Of a DNA stretch of 64,000 bases, positions 45,930 through 56,902 are shown in pieces. Source of the stretch: Apium graveolens (taxonomy: Eukaryota > Streptophyta > Magnoliopsida > Apiales > Apiaceae); NCBI RefSeq assembly GCF_009905375.1, contig NC_133653.1, forward strand, positions 88,277,004-88,341,003, written 5' to 3'. Each line of letters opens with the position of its first letter. Position 1 is the first letter of the stretch. The notes beneath the pieces were generated by a model. The model was not told the DNA's origin, did not search any database, and saw nothing but the letters and a program-made list of their open reading frames with translations. Position numbers and translations under genes: made by a program.

Positions 45930-46453
45930 TGTTAGAGATTTGGAATTTGCAGAGAGAGAGTTTGCTTTTGAGAAGAAAGACATTAGAGCAATTGAATCTT
46001 GAGAATGATAAAAGAAATGAATAAAAGTGAATTTGCTTTTATACTATCTCAGAAATTAACTGACAAAAAAATAATAAAGTAAAATAAAGTAACCAATAAA
46101 AATTGCACAAAATAACAGTTTAAAAATAAATAAACTGTAAAAATTCTGTCACTTATCCATCGTGTCATGCTTACAAGCGGTAAGTATACTCGATGGATAA
46201 TATTCAAGGAATTAACGGCTAGGATTGAGACAATTTGACGGATGAGGATAAATCAGTTATTCGTCGAGTTATAAAATATTCCAGAAAAATAATTGATTTT
46301 ATTGACAAATTGTTTTCCGACGGATGATCAAACTCGATGGATAATGATCATCCGTCGGGATGTAAATTTTAACTTAGCCAAAATTTCATCCAAAACAGAA
46401 AAATCAATTAAATTTCTAGCTACATAACCACTTGCAAAAATATCTGAAATAAT
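45930..46453 (-). other. Element L pol-ORF3 spacer with inverted motif pair
   Basis: Non-coding. CCGACGGATGATCA (46317-46330) and TGATCATCCGTCGG (46345-46358) form a perfect 14-base inverted repeat around a 14-base loop, about 95 bases after the pol stop. Further single motifs lie at about 46155, 46190, 46235 and 46260. Confidence 0.85.
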
Positions 46454-48140
46454 TCAAGAGAAATTAAGCATACCTAATTCATTTACAGTACCATTCACCA
46501 CATGTTCTCTTATGTAGTGGTACTTGATGTCTATGTGCTTTGTTCTTGAGTGCTGTACTGGATTTTCAGTGATGGCAATTGCACTTGTGTTATCACATAA
46601 AATAGGAATCCTATCCACTTGTAGACCATAGTCCAACAATTGGTTTTTCATCCATAAAATTTGTGCACAGCAACTGCGAGCAGCAATATATTCAGCTTCA
46701 GCTGTAGAAGTAGAGACTGAATTTTGCTTTTTACAGAACCAGGACACAAGCTTGTTTCCTAGAAATTGACAGGTTCCAGTTGTACTTTTTCTGTCTATTT
46801 TACAACCTGCATAATCTGTATCTGAATAACCAATTAGATCAAAACCATAATCTCTAGGGTACCAAATGCCAAGTTTTGGTGTTCCCTTGAGATATCTGAA
46901 AATTCTCTTAATAGCTAGTAAATGAGATTCTCTAGGATCAGCTTGAAATCTAGCACAAAGACAAGTAGCAAACATTATATCTGGCCTACTAGCTATTAAG
47001 TACAAAAGTGAGCCAACCATGCCCCTATAGCTTGAAATATCAACAGACTTTTCAGTAGTGTTTAACTCAAGCTTAGTTGCAGTGGTCATGGGAGTTTTTG
47101 CAGATGTGCAATCCATTAGATCAAACTTCTTTAAAAGATCATGACTGTATTTAGTTTGACTAATGAATATTCCATCACTAACTTGCTTAACTTGTAAACC
47201 AAGAAAGTAGGTTAGTTCTCCTATCATGCTCATTTCATACTTACTTTGCATCAATTTGGTAAACTTTTTGCAAAGTTTCTCATCTATAGAGCCAAATATA
47301 ATATCATCTACATAAATTTGAACAAGTATACTAGAGCCATTAACATTTCTAAAGAATAAGGTTTTATCAACAGTACCTCTTGTGAAGTGATTTTCCAAAA
47401 GAAACTTTGATAAAGTGTCATACCAGGCTCTAGGTGCTTGCTTCAGTCCATAAAGTGCTTTCAAAAGGTAGTAAACATGATTTGGAAAATTTGGATCTTC
47501 AAAACCAGGAGGCTGACTGACATAGACTTCCTCCTCCAAATCTCCATTTAGAAAAGCACTTTTAACATCCATTTAATAGACCTTGAAATTCGCATGAGCT
47601 GCATAGGCCAAGAAAATTCTGATGGCTTCAAGTCTTGCAACAGGAGAAAAAGCTTCATTAAAATCTATTCCTTCTTGTTGACAATAGCCCTTAGCAACTA
47701 ATCTAGCTTTGTTACTTACTACTATGCCATTTTCATCCATCTTGTTTCTGAATACCCATTTGGTGTCAATTGAATTCTTTCCTTTAGGCTTGGGTACCAG
47801 CTTCCATACCTTGTTCCTTTCAAATTGGTTTAGCTCCTCCTGCATAGCTAAAATCCAATCAGGATCCAACAAAGCTTCTTCTACCTTCTTTGGTTCTTCC
47901 TTAGATAGGAATCTTCTATATAGACATTCTTCTTGAGTTGCTTTCCTTGTTTGAACTCTAGAAGATGCATCACTAATGATGAGCTCAAAGGGGTGATCTT
48001 TTGTCCATTTCTTTTGTTGAGGTAGATTAGCTCTAGATGAAGAGGCCTCATTGTTGTCTTGATGTGTGACTGAGTTTTGATTATTATAAACTCCCCCTGA
48101 GTTTGTGAATCTTTGATTTGAGAAAGGGGAACTTTCTGTA
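46454..48140 (-). pseudogene. Element L reverse transcriptase and RNase H
   Basis: The first open part 47573-47872 ([30 protein letters not shown]) ends at a TAA in place of the Gln codon before MDVKSAFLN. The second open part 46454-47572 has 372 codons with [47 protein letters not shown] and [12 protein letters not shown]. The RNase H end is shortened: HVVNGTV runs straight into NELGMLNFS, missing about 28 codons present in A (the [17 protein letters not shown] stretch). Upstream to about 48140 is the poorly conserved integrase-RT linker. RT copies the RNA into DNA; this copy is disabled by the stop. Confidence 0.9.
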
Positions 48141-48784
48141 AGTGATCTATTCAGACTTTCAGCTTCTCTTAATGACCCGGTGGATGATGTACTTTATGTT
48201 CCAACGGATGAAGCTGATTGTCTTCCGACGGATAAAGTAGATTGTCTCCCGACGGATGAAGCATTTTGCAACTCGACAGATGTTGAATTTTCTGTTTCAT
48301 TAATAGTAGATTTTTCTGCATTATCCTTTGCCATTGTTTCCTGATCACTTTCATCATCACTAACCGTCTCCACATTATCAAATTTGAGACTCTCATGGAA
48401 ATCTTCATCTTGCAGTCCTTCAATCTTTTTATCATCAAACACTACATGTATTGATTCCATAACAATGTTGGTTCTCAGATTGTAGACTCTATATGCTTTT
48501 CCCACAGCATATCCAACAAAAATTCCTTCATCTGCTTTAGAATCAAACTTCCCATGTTGATCAGTCTGATTTCTCAAGATATAACATTTGCAGCCAAAGA
48601 CATGAAGAAAATTTTGAGTTGGTTTCTTGTTCTTGAACAATTGGTAGGATGTCATACACTTTGCTTGATTAATCAAAGAAATGTTCTGAATGTAGCAGGC
48701 AGTATTCACAGCTTCAGCCCAAAAATATGTTGGTAACTTTGATTCTTCAAGCATTGTCCTTGCAGCTTCAATAAGAGAAGACAT
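48141..48784 (-). pseudogene. Element L integrase remnant
   Basis: Only the end of the catalytic core and the C-terminal region survive, reading SLIEAARTMLEESKLPTYFW, then FLHVFGCKCYILRNQTDQ and GKAYRVYNLRTNIVMES, to an acidic, Ser-rich linker with SVGRQ repeats that encode the motif cluster 48201-48283. Upstream it is fused directly to the protease N-terminus near 48780. The zinc-binding region and most of the core, about 0.9 kb by comparison with A, are deleted. Confidence 0.88.
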
Positions 48785-48953
48785 TGTCTTTTGAAATCAA
48801 GCCATATCCCACAGTATAACCTTTATTGTCATCTCCAAAAGTAATACTTGAGCCAGTTCTCTCCTTGAACTCTGTGAGCAGGGTAGAATCTCCAGTCATG
48901 TGCCTTGAACAACCACTATCCAGGTACCAAAGATTCTTTCTGTTTCCCTGCAC
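48785..48953 (-). pseudogene. Element L protease, N-terminal fragment
   Basis: MQGNRKNLWYLDSGCSRHMTGD with an intact DSG triad, running to GYGLISKDNV and then directly into integrase sequence. The rest of the protease is lost in the same deletion that removed the integrase core. Confidence 0.88.
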
Positions 48954-49030
48954 ACATCAAAATCAAATCAAGTTGATTTTGGTACCCAAGTTTCCTTGGG
49001 TCCTGCCTTGTTAGCTTTTTTCTTTGGTTT

Positions 49031-50129
49031 TTAAGGTTTAATTTCATTTGACTTAGGGATATCTGATTTATCCTTAGTCATCTGAGTTGGACCTTTGAAA
49101 CCAGTCATTAAAACAGAATTATCATGCACATTTTGATTAACAGGAAAAGGCATGCTGCTTGCAAACATGTTATTCCAGTAAAGCATGCTAAATGGCATCT
49201 GAGGCATACTAAATGCAACATAATAAGGATTAGGTACAAATGGCATATTAGCAAATTGTGCATTCATATTCTGAGCAGACATAGCATTTACAGGCATAGA
49301 AAGCATGGCATTCATGGTGGGAAAAGGAGAGGGTACAGATATAGGAGTAGGCATGGCAAGTTTGCAATTAACAGACAAATGATTAACACTACCACACTTA
49401 AAATAGATTTTTCTTGGAGCATACTTATCAGGTGTGTAGTTGTTATGTTTGTTAATCCCTACTTTCCCATTTCTATTGTTTTTCTTTTTAATTTCTGTTT
49501 TAACCTCTATCTTTTCTAATCTGTCATTCAATTGGTTGATGGACAGATGACCAACATTCACTTTCTTCTCCTTCTTCACTTGACTTGATTCTCCGGGAAC
49601 AAATTTTTTGGAAACTGATCCATATTTCTCATTTAGCTTGGCAAGTTTGGCTTTGCTCACAGGTTTGCTCACAGCCGACGGATAAGGATTTATGTCACTC
49701 GACGAATAATCCTTTTGGTTATCCGACGGATGACTCTCATCATCCGTCGAGTCTACATCTGTTAGCAATCCTTCAACCAAATTGGATTACAGCTTCTCCC
49801 TACTCTTTTTCCAGGCTGCATCACAATAGGACTCAATTCCTTGAACTTTAGTGATTTGGGCATGAACATCTCTGGATGATTTCCATACTTTAATCACTTC
49901 TTGTTCTCGTTCAAGCTGCTTCTTCAAAATCTCTTCTTTCTTCAAGGACTCAGTTAATTCATCCTTAGCAATCTTACACTCAATTCTCAATTTTTCAAAT
50001 TCAATAAACTGAGACTCTAGCACATTATTCATCTCACTTAAAAACAAATTGTTTTCTTTAATTTTAGCATTTTCCTTAGTGAGGGACTTAAGTGTAACAC
50101 GCAAGTGATATAATTATGTAGACATATCA
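49031..50129 (-). pseudogene. Element L gag, C-terminal half
   Basis: Retains the coiled coil (49787-50104) and the second part 49031-49780, with the former second zinc knuckle now reading YFKCGSVNHLSVNC (first Cys lost). A Met/Pro/Asn-rich tail follows, and the sequence ends near IPKSNEIKP with a stop just after. The capsid region, first knuckle, start codon, primer site and part of the 5' LTR are deleted, with the break near 50129 in a short AT run. Positions 49675-49752 carry the motif cluster, including a 10-base stem at 49724-49749. Confidence 0.88.
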
Positions 50130-50939
50130 TATATATATCAATAGAACTCTGTGAAGCTTGAATAGCTCACAGCTGCTTGTACAAGTGAACAAACAAACTA
50201 TATAGAAATTCTACAGAATACAGCTTACAAATGTTTCTCTGCTAAAAATGTGTTTGCTTAGTTAGTTTGTTCTACTAGCTACACTTGGTTTATATATCAC
50301 CAAGTTTACATGATAATAAGACAAAATAATAAAACAAAACCTATCAAGTCTAACTCCATGCTGCTTCACTACTCTATTCCAGCATCTTTGAATATCTTCA
50401 TAATAGCATAGAAATGGTAATGCTTCTTTGTTCTCAAAATCCTGCTAAATAGGCTGCCACATTCCTTTTACAAACACTCGACGCATGTGACTGTGTTGTC
50501 ACTGTCATCTATTTGAATTGATCATTCGTCGGGTACATGCTTGTTTTCTGTCCGGTAGCCTTGTTGATCATCCGTTGGGTAGCTTTGTTATCATCCGTCG
50601 GGTAGCCATTTATCACTTGACTCCATTTCATTTATGTAGAATTACAAGACATCTTATATTTACATTTAATCAACCTATTCTGCACATCTACTAGCAGTCT
50701 ACATGATTCATAAGCTACTACAGAATCTATACAAAGTTGTTTGCAGAAATATGCTACAGTACTTATTATTACATAAGCTACTCACCCGGTAGATATCAAT
50801 TAGTTATCCATCGGGACTATATTGAATCATCCGTCGGGACTATAATTGATCATCCTTCGGGTGCTACAAAATTCACTAAGTTAAATCTACTAAGGTGTTT
50901 TGTTTAGCTTATCATCAAGTACACAACATATTCCTAACA
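50130..50939 (-). repeat. 5' LTR of element L, truncated
   Basis: Corresponds to 40287-41102 of the other L LTR, from the (AT)n run to CCTAACA. The missing part would have bordered gag. Motif arrays at about 50520-50605 and 50808-50865. Followed by the target duplication ATTCT at 50940-50944. Confidence 0.9.
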
Positions 50940-50944
50940 ATTCT

Positions 50945-51262
50945 GGAGTTATCGAATGACTTCTCTATAACACTAAATCTTTGACTTGTAGAGATCTTGA
51001 CTTAGAACATTTTTCTCAAAACAGATTTATTCAACTCCAAGCTTCTTCATAATTCTTCTGAGGCATGATCTTCTTAATCTTCTTCCAGATAGAATTATTC
51101 GGCTTGATACTGTTTACAGAAAAAGACTCCAGTCTGTTCTTTGACATTTTTACAGATTTTAAATGTTACAATACAAAACGCAAACTAAGATTACAATACA
51201 ACTTACTTAGGGTTGTCAATTTGACTTAGTCTTGTTATTGTACAGGCATGTTTTGCACAACA
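50945..51262 (-). repeat. 3' LTR of element K, right part
   Basis: Continues 39014-40038 after the L insertion, sharing the ATTCT duplication. Ends TTTTGCACAACA next to a polypurine tract. Confidence 0.87.
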
Positions 51263-51278
51263 ATCTCCCCCAATTTGT
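51263..51278 (-). other. Polypurine tract of element K
   Basis: Minus-strand ACAAATTGGGGGAGAT next to the LTR. Confidence 0.85.
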
Positions 51279-51515
51279 GGGAAGATTGCTTAACACAAAT
51301 TCATGCCTATTAACAAGACTAACCCCAAGCTACAATGGAAAATAAGACTAATGCATAAAAATTGATACAATTACAACATTTATACATTATGTAAAGACTG
51401 TTTTTGCTTCTATTTCTTCTCTAATAAGGTCCATTAAGTAAACAAGAATTTCAAGTTCTTCTATTACAGGTGTCCCTTCTAGAGCTTCCAAAAGTTTGAG
51501 TCTGTCTTTCTTTGG

Positions 51516-53707
51516 TTAACCATTTAGCAAATCAATCCTAAATCTTGTGAATTTTCCAGCCTTGATATTTAGAAATTTTCCATCCTTAGAAATTCTACTC
51601 ATTCCTTTTTCCTTGAGTTCTTCTAATCTTTTAATGAACATTTCAATCTCCTCATCATATTTCCTTATCTTCTCCTCATATTCAGCCTTATTATTTCCTT
51701 TCCTTTCCTCTCTTACTATCAGCCATTCAGCTAAAACAGATCTCCATGCTCTTATAGTAGTATCCTTATCCTTTAGTAAACTTATCACTCTTTTGATTTC
51801 TGTGGGAGAGAGAGTGTCCATTTAAGGTACAACGTAGAAATGTGAAGGATCCATCTTCATAGTAGATTCTCAGTTCCCTTAGAGTTACAACCCAGACTCT
51901 AACTATTTCCTCAGCTAGTTGTTAAAAATAATCTTCATCTGAGATGTACCAGTTTAAAGGTAGAAAATCATCTTGCTTGAAACAATTCCAGATGGCCCTT
52001 TCAGTGACTTCCACTTTTTCAGTAGGCTTAGCCTTCTTATGTTTCCTCCCAATAGACTTGTAGTTAATTTTGAGTGATGGCTTTACAGAGGGTAGGTTTA
52101 TGATTTTCTTGAGAGATGATTGGCTTGTGGTGATTGGTATTTTCATAAAGGAGTTAGCAGTTTGTTTGTATAGGAATTTGGGCTTCAAGGTTTGAGGTGG
52201 TTTGATATTTGAGATTGTTGGCTTTGAAGGTTGAGCTTGAATTATTTGGATTTTTAGGGTTTGTTGTGGTTGTGATCTTGACTCATCTTGCTTTTTCTTC
52301 CTTCTCCTCTCATCCCCTTTCTTCTTCTCATCATCCTTTTTCTCTTCTTGCTTCTTGTCCTTGCTGCCAGTTGCTTTGGAAAATTGACTTGGATTTGAGC
52401 CAGAGGGTTTTTGTTTGTCATCCTTCTGCTCATCATCATCCTTGTCATTTCTTAAATTGTATTGAGTATTTGGCAACATGGTGTCAGCATTTACAAGATA
52501 CCTGTGTAAGATTTGTATCATCTCTACATCCTCATGCTTCTTGTTCCTTTTGTACTTTAGATCAGACTGTAAAGTCATGATCAGCCTCATATTTGATCTG
52601 ACACAGTGTTTAGGAACAAGAAGATGTTTGCTCTGTTTGGTTGTTGGACAAATATAGACTACTCCTTTGTTTGGATATAGATAGGCTTCAGGAAAAGCTG
52701 CTATATGTACCTTTTTGAGCTCATGGAGAAGTTGGGTGTCTTCTGGAATAACTGGATTCACTCTGTCAATCATTACATCCAGTTCAGATGCTCTTAAAGT
52801 TTGAAGATTTGGAAGAGTCACCCGAAGACACCTGTCTACACCACCATCATTAATTCATTAATGTTTACAACAATCCTTTTCTCCAAGAACTTATCAATTT
52901 TCACAACCACTGCCCTGATGAAGTTGATGTTCTTGTTCAATGCTTTCTTGTAGGTCACATAATTATTTTGAAGAGACATTCTTAGTACTGCAAGAAGTTC
53001 ACTGAATTCCTGATCTTGATTGGGTCCTTCTGCAGCCTTTAGAAGTCATTCTTTTCCAACATCAATTTGAGAAGATCTTTGACCAACCTGAATAGGCCCT
53101 TTAGACTTTGCCTTACCATCCCTGGATTGTTGAATCCTAGCCTCACTCCCCCTTAGTCTTGGTGACGTATGAGTAGGGGAGTTGGTAATTCTGGCCTTAC
53201 TTGTTCATGTAGAGAGGGCAATGGTATGTTGAGCTTCCCCATGATGACCCCCAAAGCAATATAATTCTGCATTTGGAGATGCTTGTGAGAGTCCATCAGG
53301 GTCTGGATGTCTAATTATTGACTCTTAACTAGAGAAGTCAAGGCTTGAACTTGAGCATTGAGGGAGGCATTTGAGGACTGCAATTCTGAGACTTGTTGTT
53401 GAAGAGATTGGATTTGAAGATTTGTGGAGGTTGAGACATGATGATGAGAACTTTTAGATGTTGAGGAGCCAAAAGTTGCTTCCACATCTTGTTTGATGCC
53501 CTCCATATGCAATGCAGAAGGCTCATATCTGGTCTGGTGAAGCTTGTCCAGTTTGACCTTTGTGTCATTTGCATTGGTGATTTGTTGTTGGACCACTTCA
53601 TGAAGAGCAATGAAGGATTATCTCAGATTCTTGACATCTTTTTCCATAGTGGTCAAATCTAATCTTTTCATTTGGTCAGCAAAGTGTTGAAACTTTGAGG
53701 TGATCTT
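51516..53707 (-). pseudogene. Element K ORF3, partial
   Basis: Coding remnant upstream of the K polypurine tract. From right to left it holds a coiled coil rich in Gln and Ser (53315-53596, LQIQSLQQQVSELQSS), a gap with stops, a 299-codon open part (51922-52821) with a folded start (ELKKVHIAAFPEAYLYPNKG) and a long Lys/Gln-rich basic tail, and a helical charged segment (51516-51821). The order, coiled coil before a C-terminal domain, parallels ORF3 of A, F, L and D, but the residues are largely different, so K is a separate family. The H LTR cuts it at 53708; the N-terminal part would lie past H, outside the window. Confidence 0.6.
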
Positions 53708-54534
53708 TGTGGCGCCCTCCAAACCCGGGTCAGAAGTTTGGTGTCCACAACACATTCACAATATATAAACCTGTACATAAAATATTAATTGCAATGACCC
53801 TGATTCACATAACCACGGATCGCAACAGGTTAAAGTATGAAAACAAGCCATAATCATAACCTTTATTACAACATACCAAATCCCAACCAATTTAACTTAC
53901 AATTGATATGAAATTATTCTTACAACCTTACTATCTCACTACTACAATAAGCTCCTGCTAGCTCGATCAACCATAATCTGGAATCCTAGCTCGAATATTG
54001 AACTGGGAAACCTCGCTATCAACTGTATCCCTTGTAACTGTAGCATACATAAAAAGATTTGCAAGAGTGAGCTAACTAGCTCAGCAAGTCATATCAATAT
54101 TCACTGAGGTTAAACAATAATAAACGAGATGATTCAAACGAATCAAGTTTCTTGTTAAACAACCAATAGAATTGGATATTCGTTTTAAGTTTTTAAAACC
54201 AAGGTTAGGCTGCTGATCAGTCACGCACTAACCCCGAGCAAAGCACACAACATTGCTCTAACTACTGGATCCAAGGCACACATCGGCCTAACTTGACCAT
54301 TGATATGGTCTGACCACGAATCTAGTCTACACAAAGAAAACTATCCAATTTTAAAGCAGTTCAATATGATAAACAACAGAATTCAATAAAACCTGATCAT
54401 AATCAATAACAATAAAACTATTGTATAAAAGCATGGTAAAAATTCATGGTTACTGAAAGGGTATGTCAAAGTACATGAAAGAAGTGGCCTCCAGCCTGCA
54501 GGACAATCGGGTATTAGATGAATAATCAAAGTAC
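53708..54534 (-). repeat. 3' LTR of element H, left part
   Basis: Starts TGTGGCGCCCTCC, comparable to TGTGACGGACTCA of G, and shares with G the GCAAGAGTGAGC block followed by CTCAGCA. It is inserted in K ORF3; ATCTT (53703-53707) should be its target duplication. J interrupts it near 54534 and it resumes near 56903. Confidence 0.75.
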
Positions 54535-56118
54535 ATTATCAGACTTTACAGTTACAAAACTTTGGCTTTTGCTTAACAACAGGCTTAATTTCTACAGTTC
54601 CTTTATCATTCTTATCCTCTCCATAACCTAAGCCCTCTTTCCAATTTTCACTACTTAGCAAATTTTGAGTTGTTCTGCCAGAGTTAGTCCAAGTCCTGAT
54701 TATCTCTCTTTCCTTTTCTAACTCAGTTTTTAGAGATTCATTCATTTTTAGCACTTCATCCCTAACATAAAAAGCATCATCTCTATCCTTCTGAGTTTGA
54801 TGGAACATAACTAACTCTTTTTCTAAGAAATCATTTCTTTTCTTAAAAGCAAGATTTTCAGAAGTTAATCTTTCACATGTTAAAGTTTGATCTCTATAAC
54901 TAACAAATATCGTTTTAAGATATCTTCTCAACTCATTAATATCATCAGTATGAAAAGCATAAGTAGTCCGAGGTACCTTTGTTTCAGCAGCTTCAGAACT
55001 GCTCTCAGCACTTTCTTTATCAGCATTTGCCATCAACGCATAGTTCTCCTCACTTTCAGAGTCTGAGGTGTCTGTCCAACTTTTTTGCTTTGTGACAAGA
55101 GCCTTGCCTTTGTCACCCTTTACTTTCTTGCAATCAGGAGATATGTGGCCTTTCTCACCACAGTTATAGCATTTGACATTGGTATAATCTCCTCTATCAG
55201 ACTTTCCTCCTCTGCCTTCAGATCTTCTGAAATTCTTCTTATCAAAACTTGTACCTTTCCTGGAAAACTTCTTTCCCTTCCTGAACTTCCTGTATGCAAT
55301 CTTTGTGATCCCTTTCACCATAAGAGCACGCAGCTTCATCATCTCCTCATCAGTATCAGTCTCAGGCAAGCTTTCAGAATCTGAGTCATCATCACTTTCA
55401 GAACTTGAAGACTCAGTATCAGACTTTATGAAAAGAGCTTTACCCTTGTCTTTTCTTGAGGTAGCTGCCTTGGGGGATTCTTCTTCAGCCTTAAGAGCAA
55501 CTGTCCTTGACTTTCCTCCTTTCCTCTTGCTTCTTTGTTCCATCTCAAGTTCATGAGTCTTGAGCATTCCATAAATTTCATCAAGAGTTGTTTCATCAAG
55601 ACTGTAGTTGTCTCTTATTGTTGTTGCCTTCAAATCCCAATATTCAGGAAGAGCTAACAGGAATTTAAGGTTTGAATCTTCAAGATCATATCCTTATTAA
55701 CCAGTGACAGATCATTCAAGAGTTTGACAAATCTATCATATAACTCAGTCAATGACTCATTAGCCTTTGAGTCAAAGTGTTCATACTCTTGAGCGAGTAT
55801 TGTCTTTATGTTCTTCTTAATTGTATCAGTTCCCTGACACCTTGTTTCCAGAGCATCCCATATCTCCTTAGCAGTCTTGCAGTTAATTACCCTATTTGAC
55901 ATTACATTATCAATGGCACTATGCAGTAAGTGTCGTACCTTAGCATCCTTAGCAATTGATGCGATATCTTCAGCAGTATAATCACTCTTCTCCTTTGGTA
56001 CGGTCTTTGCTGCTTCACCTGCAACTGCAACTGCAAGCTTGGTTGGTTTGTGAGGCCCTTCCTTGATTCTATCAAGATATTCAGGATCTGTAGCTTCCAG
56101 AAACATGGTCATCCTCAC
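54535..56118 (-). pseudogene. Element J gag, SIRE-type fragment
   Basis: The open part 55654-56118 has MFLEATDPEYLDRIKEGPHK, INCKTAKEIWDALET and QEYEHFDSKANESLTELYDR. A frameshift leads to 54539-55633 (364 codons) with LDEIYGMLKTHELEMEQ, acidic Ser-rich stretches and the knuckle CYNCGEKGHISPDC, then a coiled coil and a Lys-rich end. It stops at the junction with the H LTR near 54535, so the gag C-terminus and everything downstream are gone. The likely true start is the ATG at 56242-56244 (MSDTETPTKPTKTEEP), with a frame break before the open part. Closest relative here is C gag. No CGACGGATGA motif was seen in it. Confidence 0.88.
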
Positions 56119-56286
56119 CTTCCATATGGCATATTCAGATGGTCTCAGTATGGGAACTCTGATGGTTTCATACCGACTTTGAATTTATGTCTTTGGAGGT
56201 TCTTCAGTTTTGGTAGGCTTAGTTGGAGTTTCTGTGTCAGACATGATTGTGTTTGGATCTTTAACTGTATGTGTGTTAACAGATAG

Positions 56287-56300
56287 GCTCTGATACCACT
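56287..56300 (-). other. Primer-binding site of element J
   Basis: Minus-strand AGTGGTATCAGAGC, next to the LTR at 56301; it uses the same AGTGG variant as the TRIM. Confidence 0.92.
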
Positions 56301-56902
56301 TGTTAGGTCACACATACTGTAGAGGGGGTGAATACAGTGTAAAATACAATCAAATCGAACTTTTAATATTTCAAGTAACAGAAAACAAACTTTATTGAAA
56401 CAATAAACTCTGTTACAGTATGGAACTGTTACCTCTCAGTGATGAACAAATATCACGAGAGCTGCTAGGGTTACAATGAATAATCTTCTCAAATATTATA
56501 ACACTTATAGTGTAAACCCGATGTCTGTGTTTATATACTACACAGTTACAAGATAATCGCTAATTGATATGGAATATAATTCTGCTTCCTAAAATATATC
56601 AATCAGATATCTTTTCTTCCAAGTATTCTATTCTTCATGGAATTCCTTCTTCATGCATATCCCTTCTTATGTTTATCTCGATCTTCTTTCCTTTAATCAT
56701 CTACTGTCCTTATCTGAACGTCCTTCAGCACTTAAGTTCTGATATCCATCTTCTGATGATTATCTCCTGATAATATAAGTACTGATATCCTTAAGTCCTG
56801 ACTTCCAGTAAGTACTGATTTATTCTGTTAAAGTAAGATCTGAAAACTAAACATAAATCATATTAGCCATGACATTATCAAATATATCTGACAGTTTTTA
56901 CA
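56301..56902 (-). repeat. 5' LTR of element J, right end approximate
   Basis: Begins TGTTAGGTCACACATACTGT with GGGGGTGAATACAG, like the C LTR. The right end is between an ATGACA at 56874 and a TTTTACA at 56902; neither is proven because the J target duplication is not clear. It contains repeated AGTACTGATATCC/CTGATAATAT units at about 56730-56820. Confidence 0.6.

Larger units (their letters stand above)
40039..50939 (-). mobile_element. Element L: SIRE-type copia element with internal deletions
   Basis: A 10.9-kb insertion in the K LTR with duplication ATTCT. Read leftward it should have a 5' LTR (partial, 50130-50939), gag, protease, integrase, RT-RNase H, ORF3, polypurine tract and 3' LTR (40039-41102). 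Three deletions are visible: the 5' LTR half plus primer site and gag start; most of protease and integrase; and 28 or so codons at the RNase H end. The element is related to A throughout and is inactive. Confidence 0.92.

Noticed and set aside
54485..54545. Target duplication of J (AAGTA or GGGTA candidates)
   Set aside because: Neither candidate pairs with a CA-ending LTR edge; J is truncated, so its duplication may be lost.
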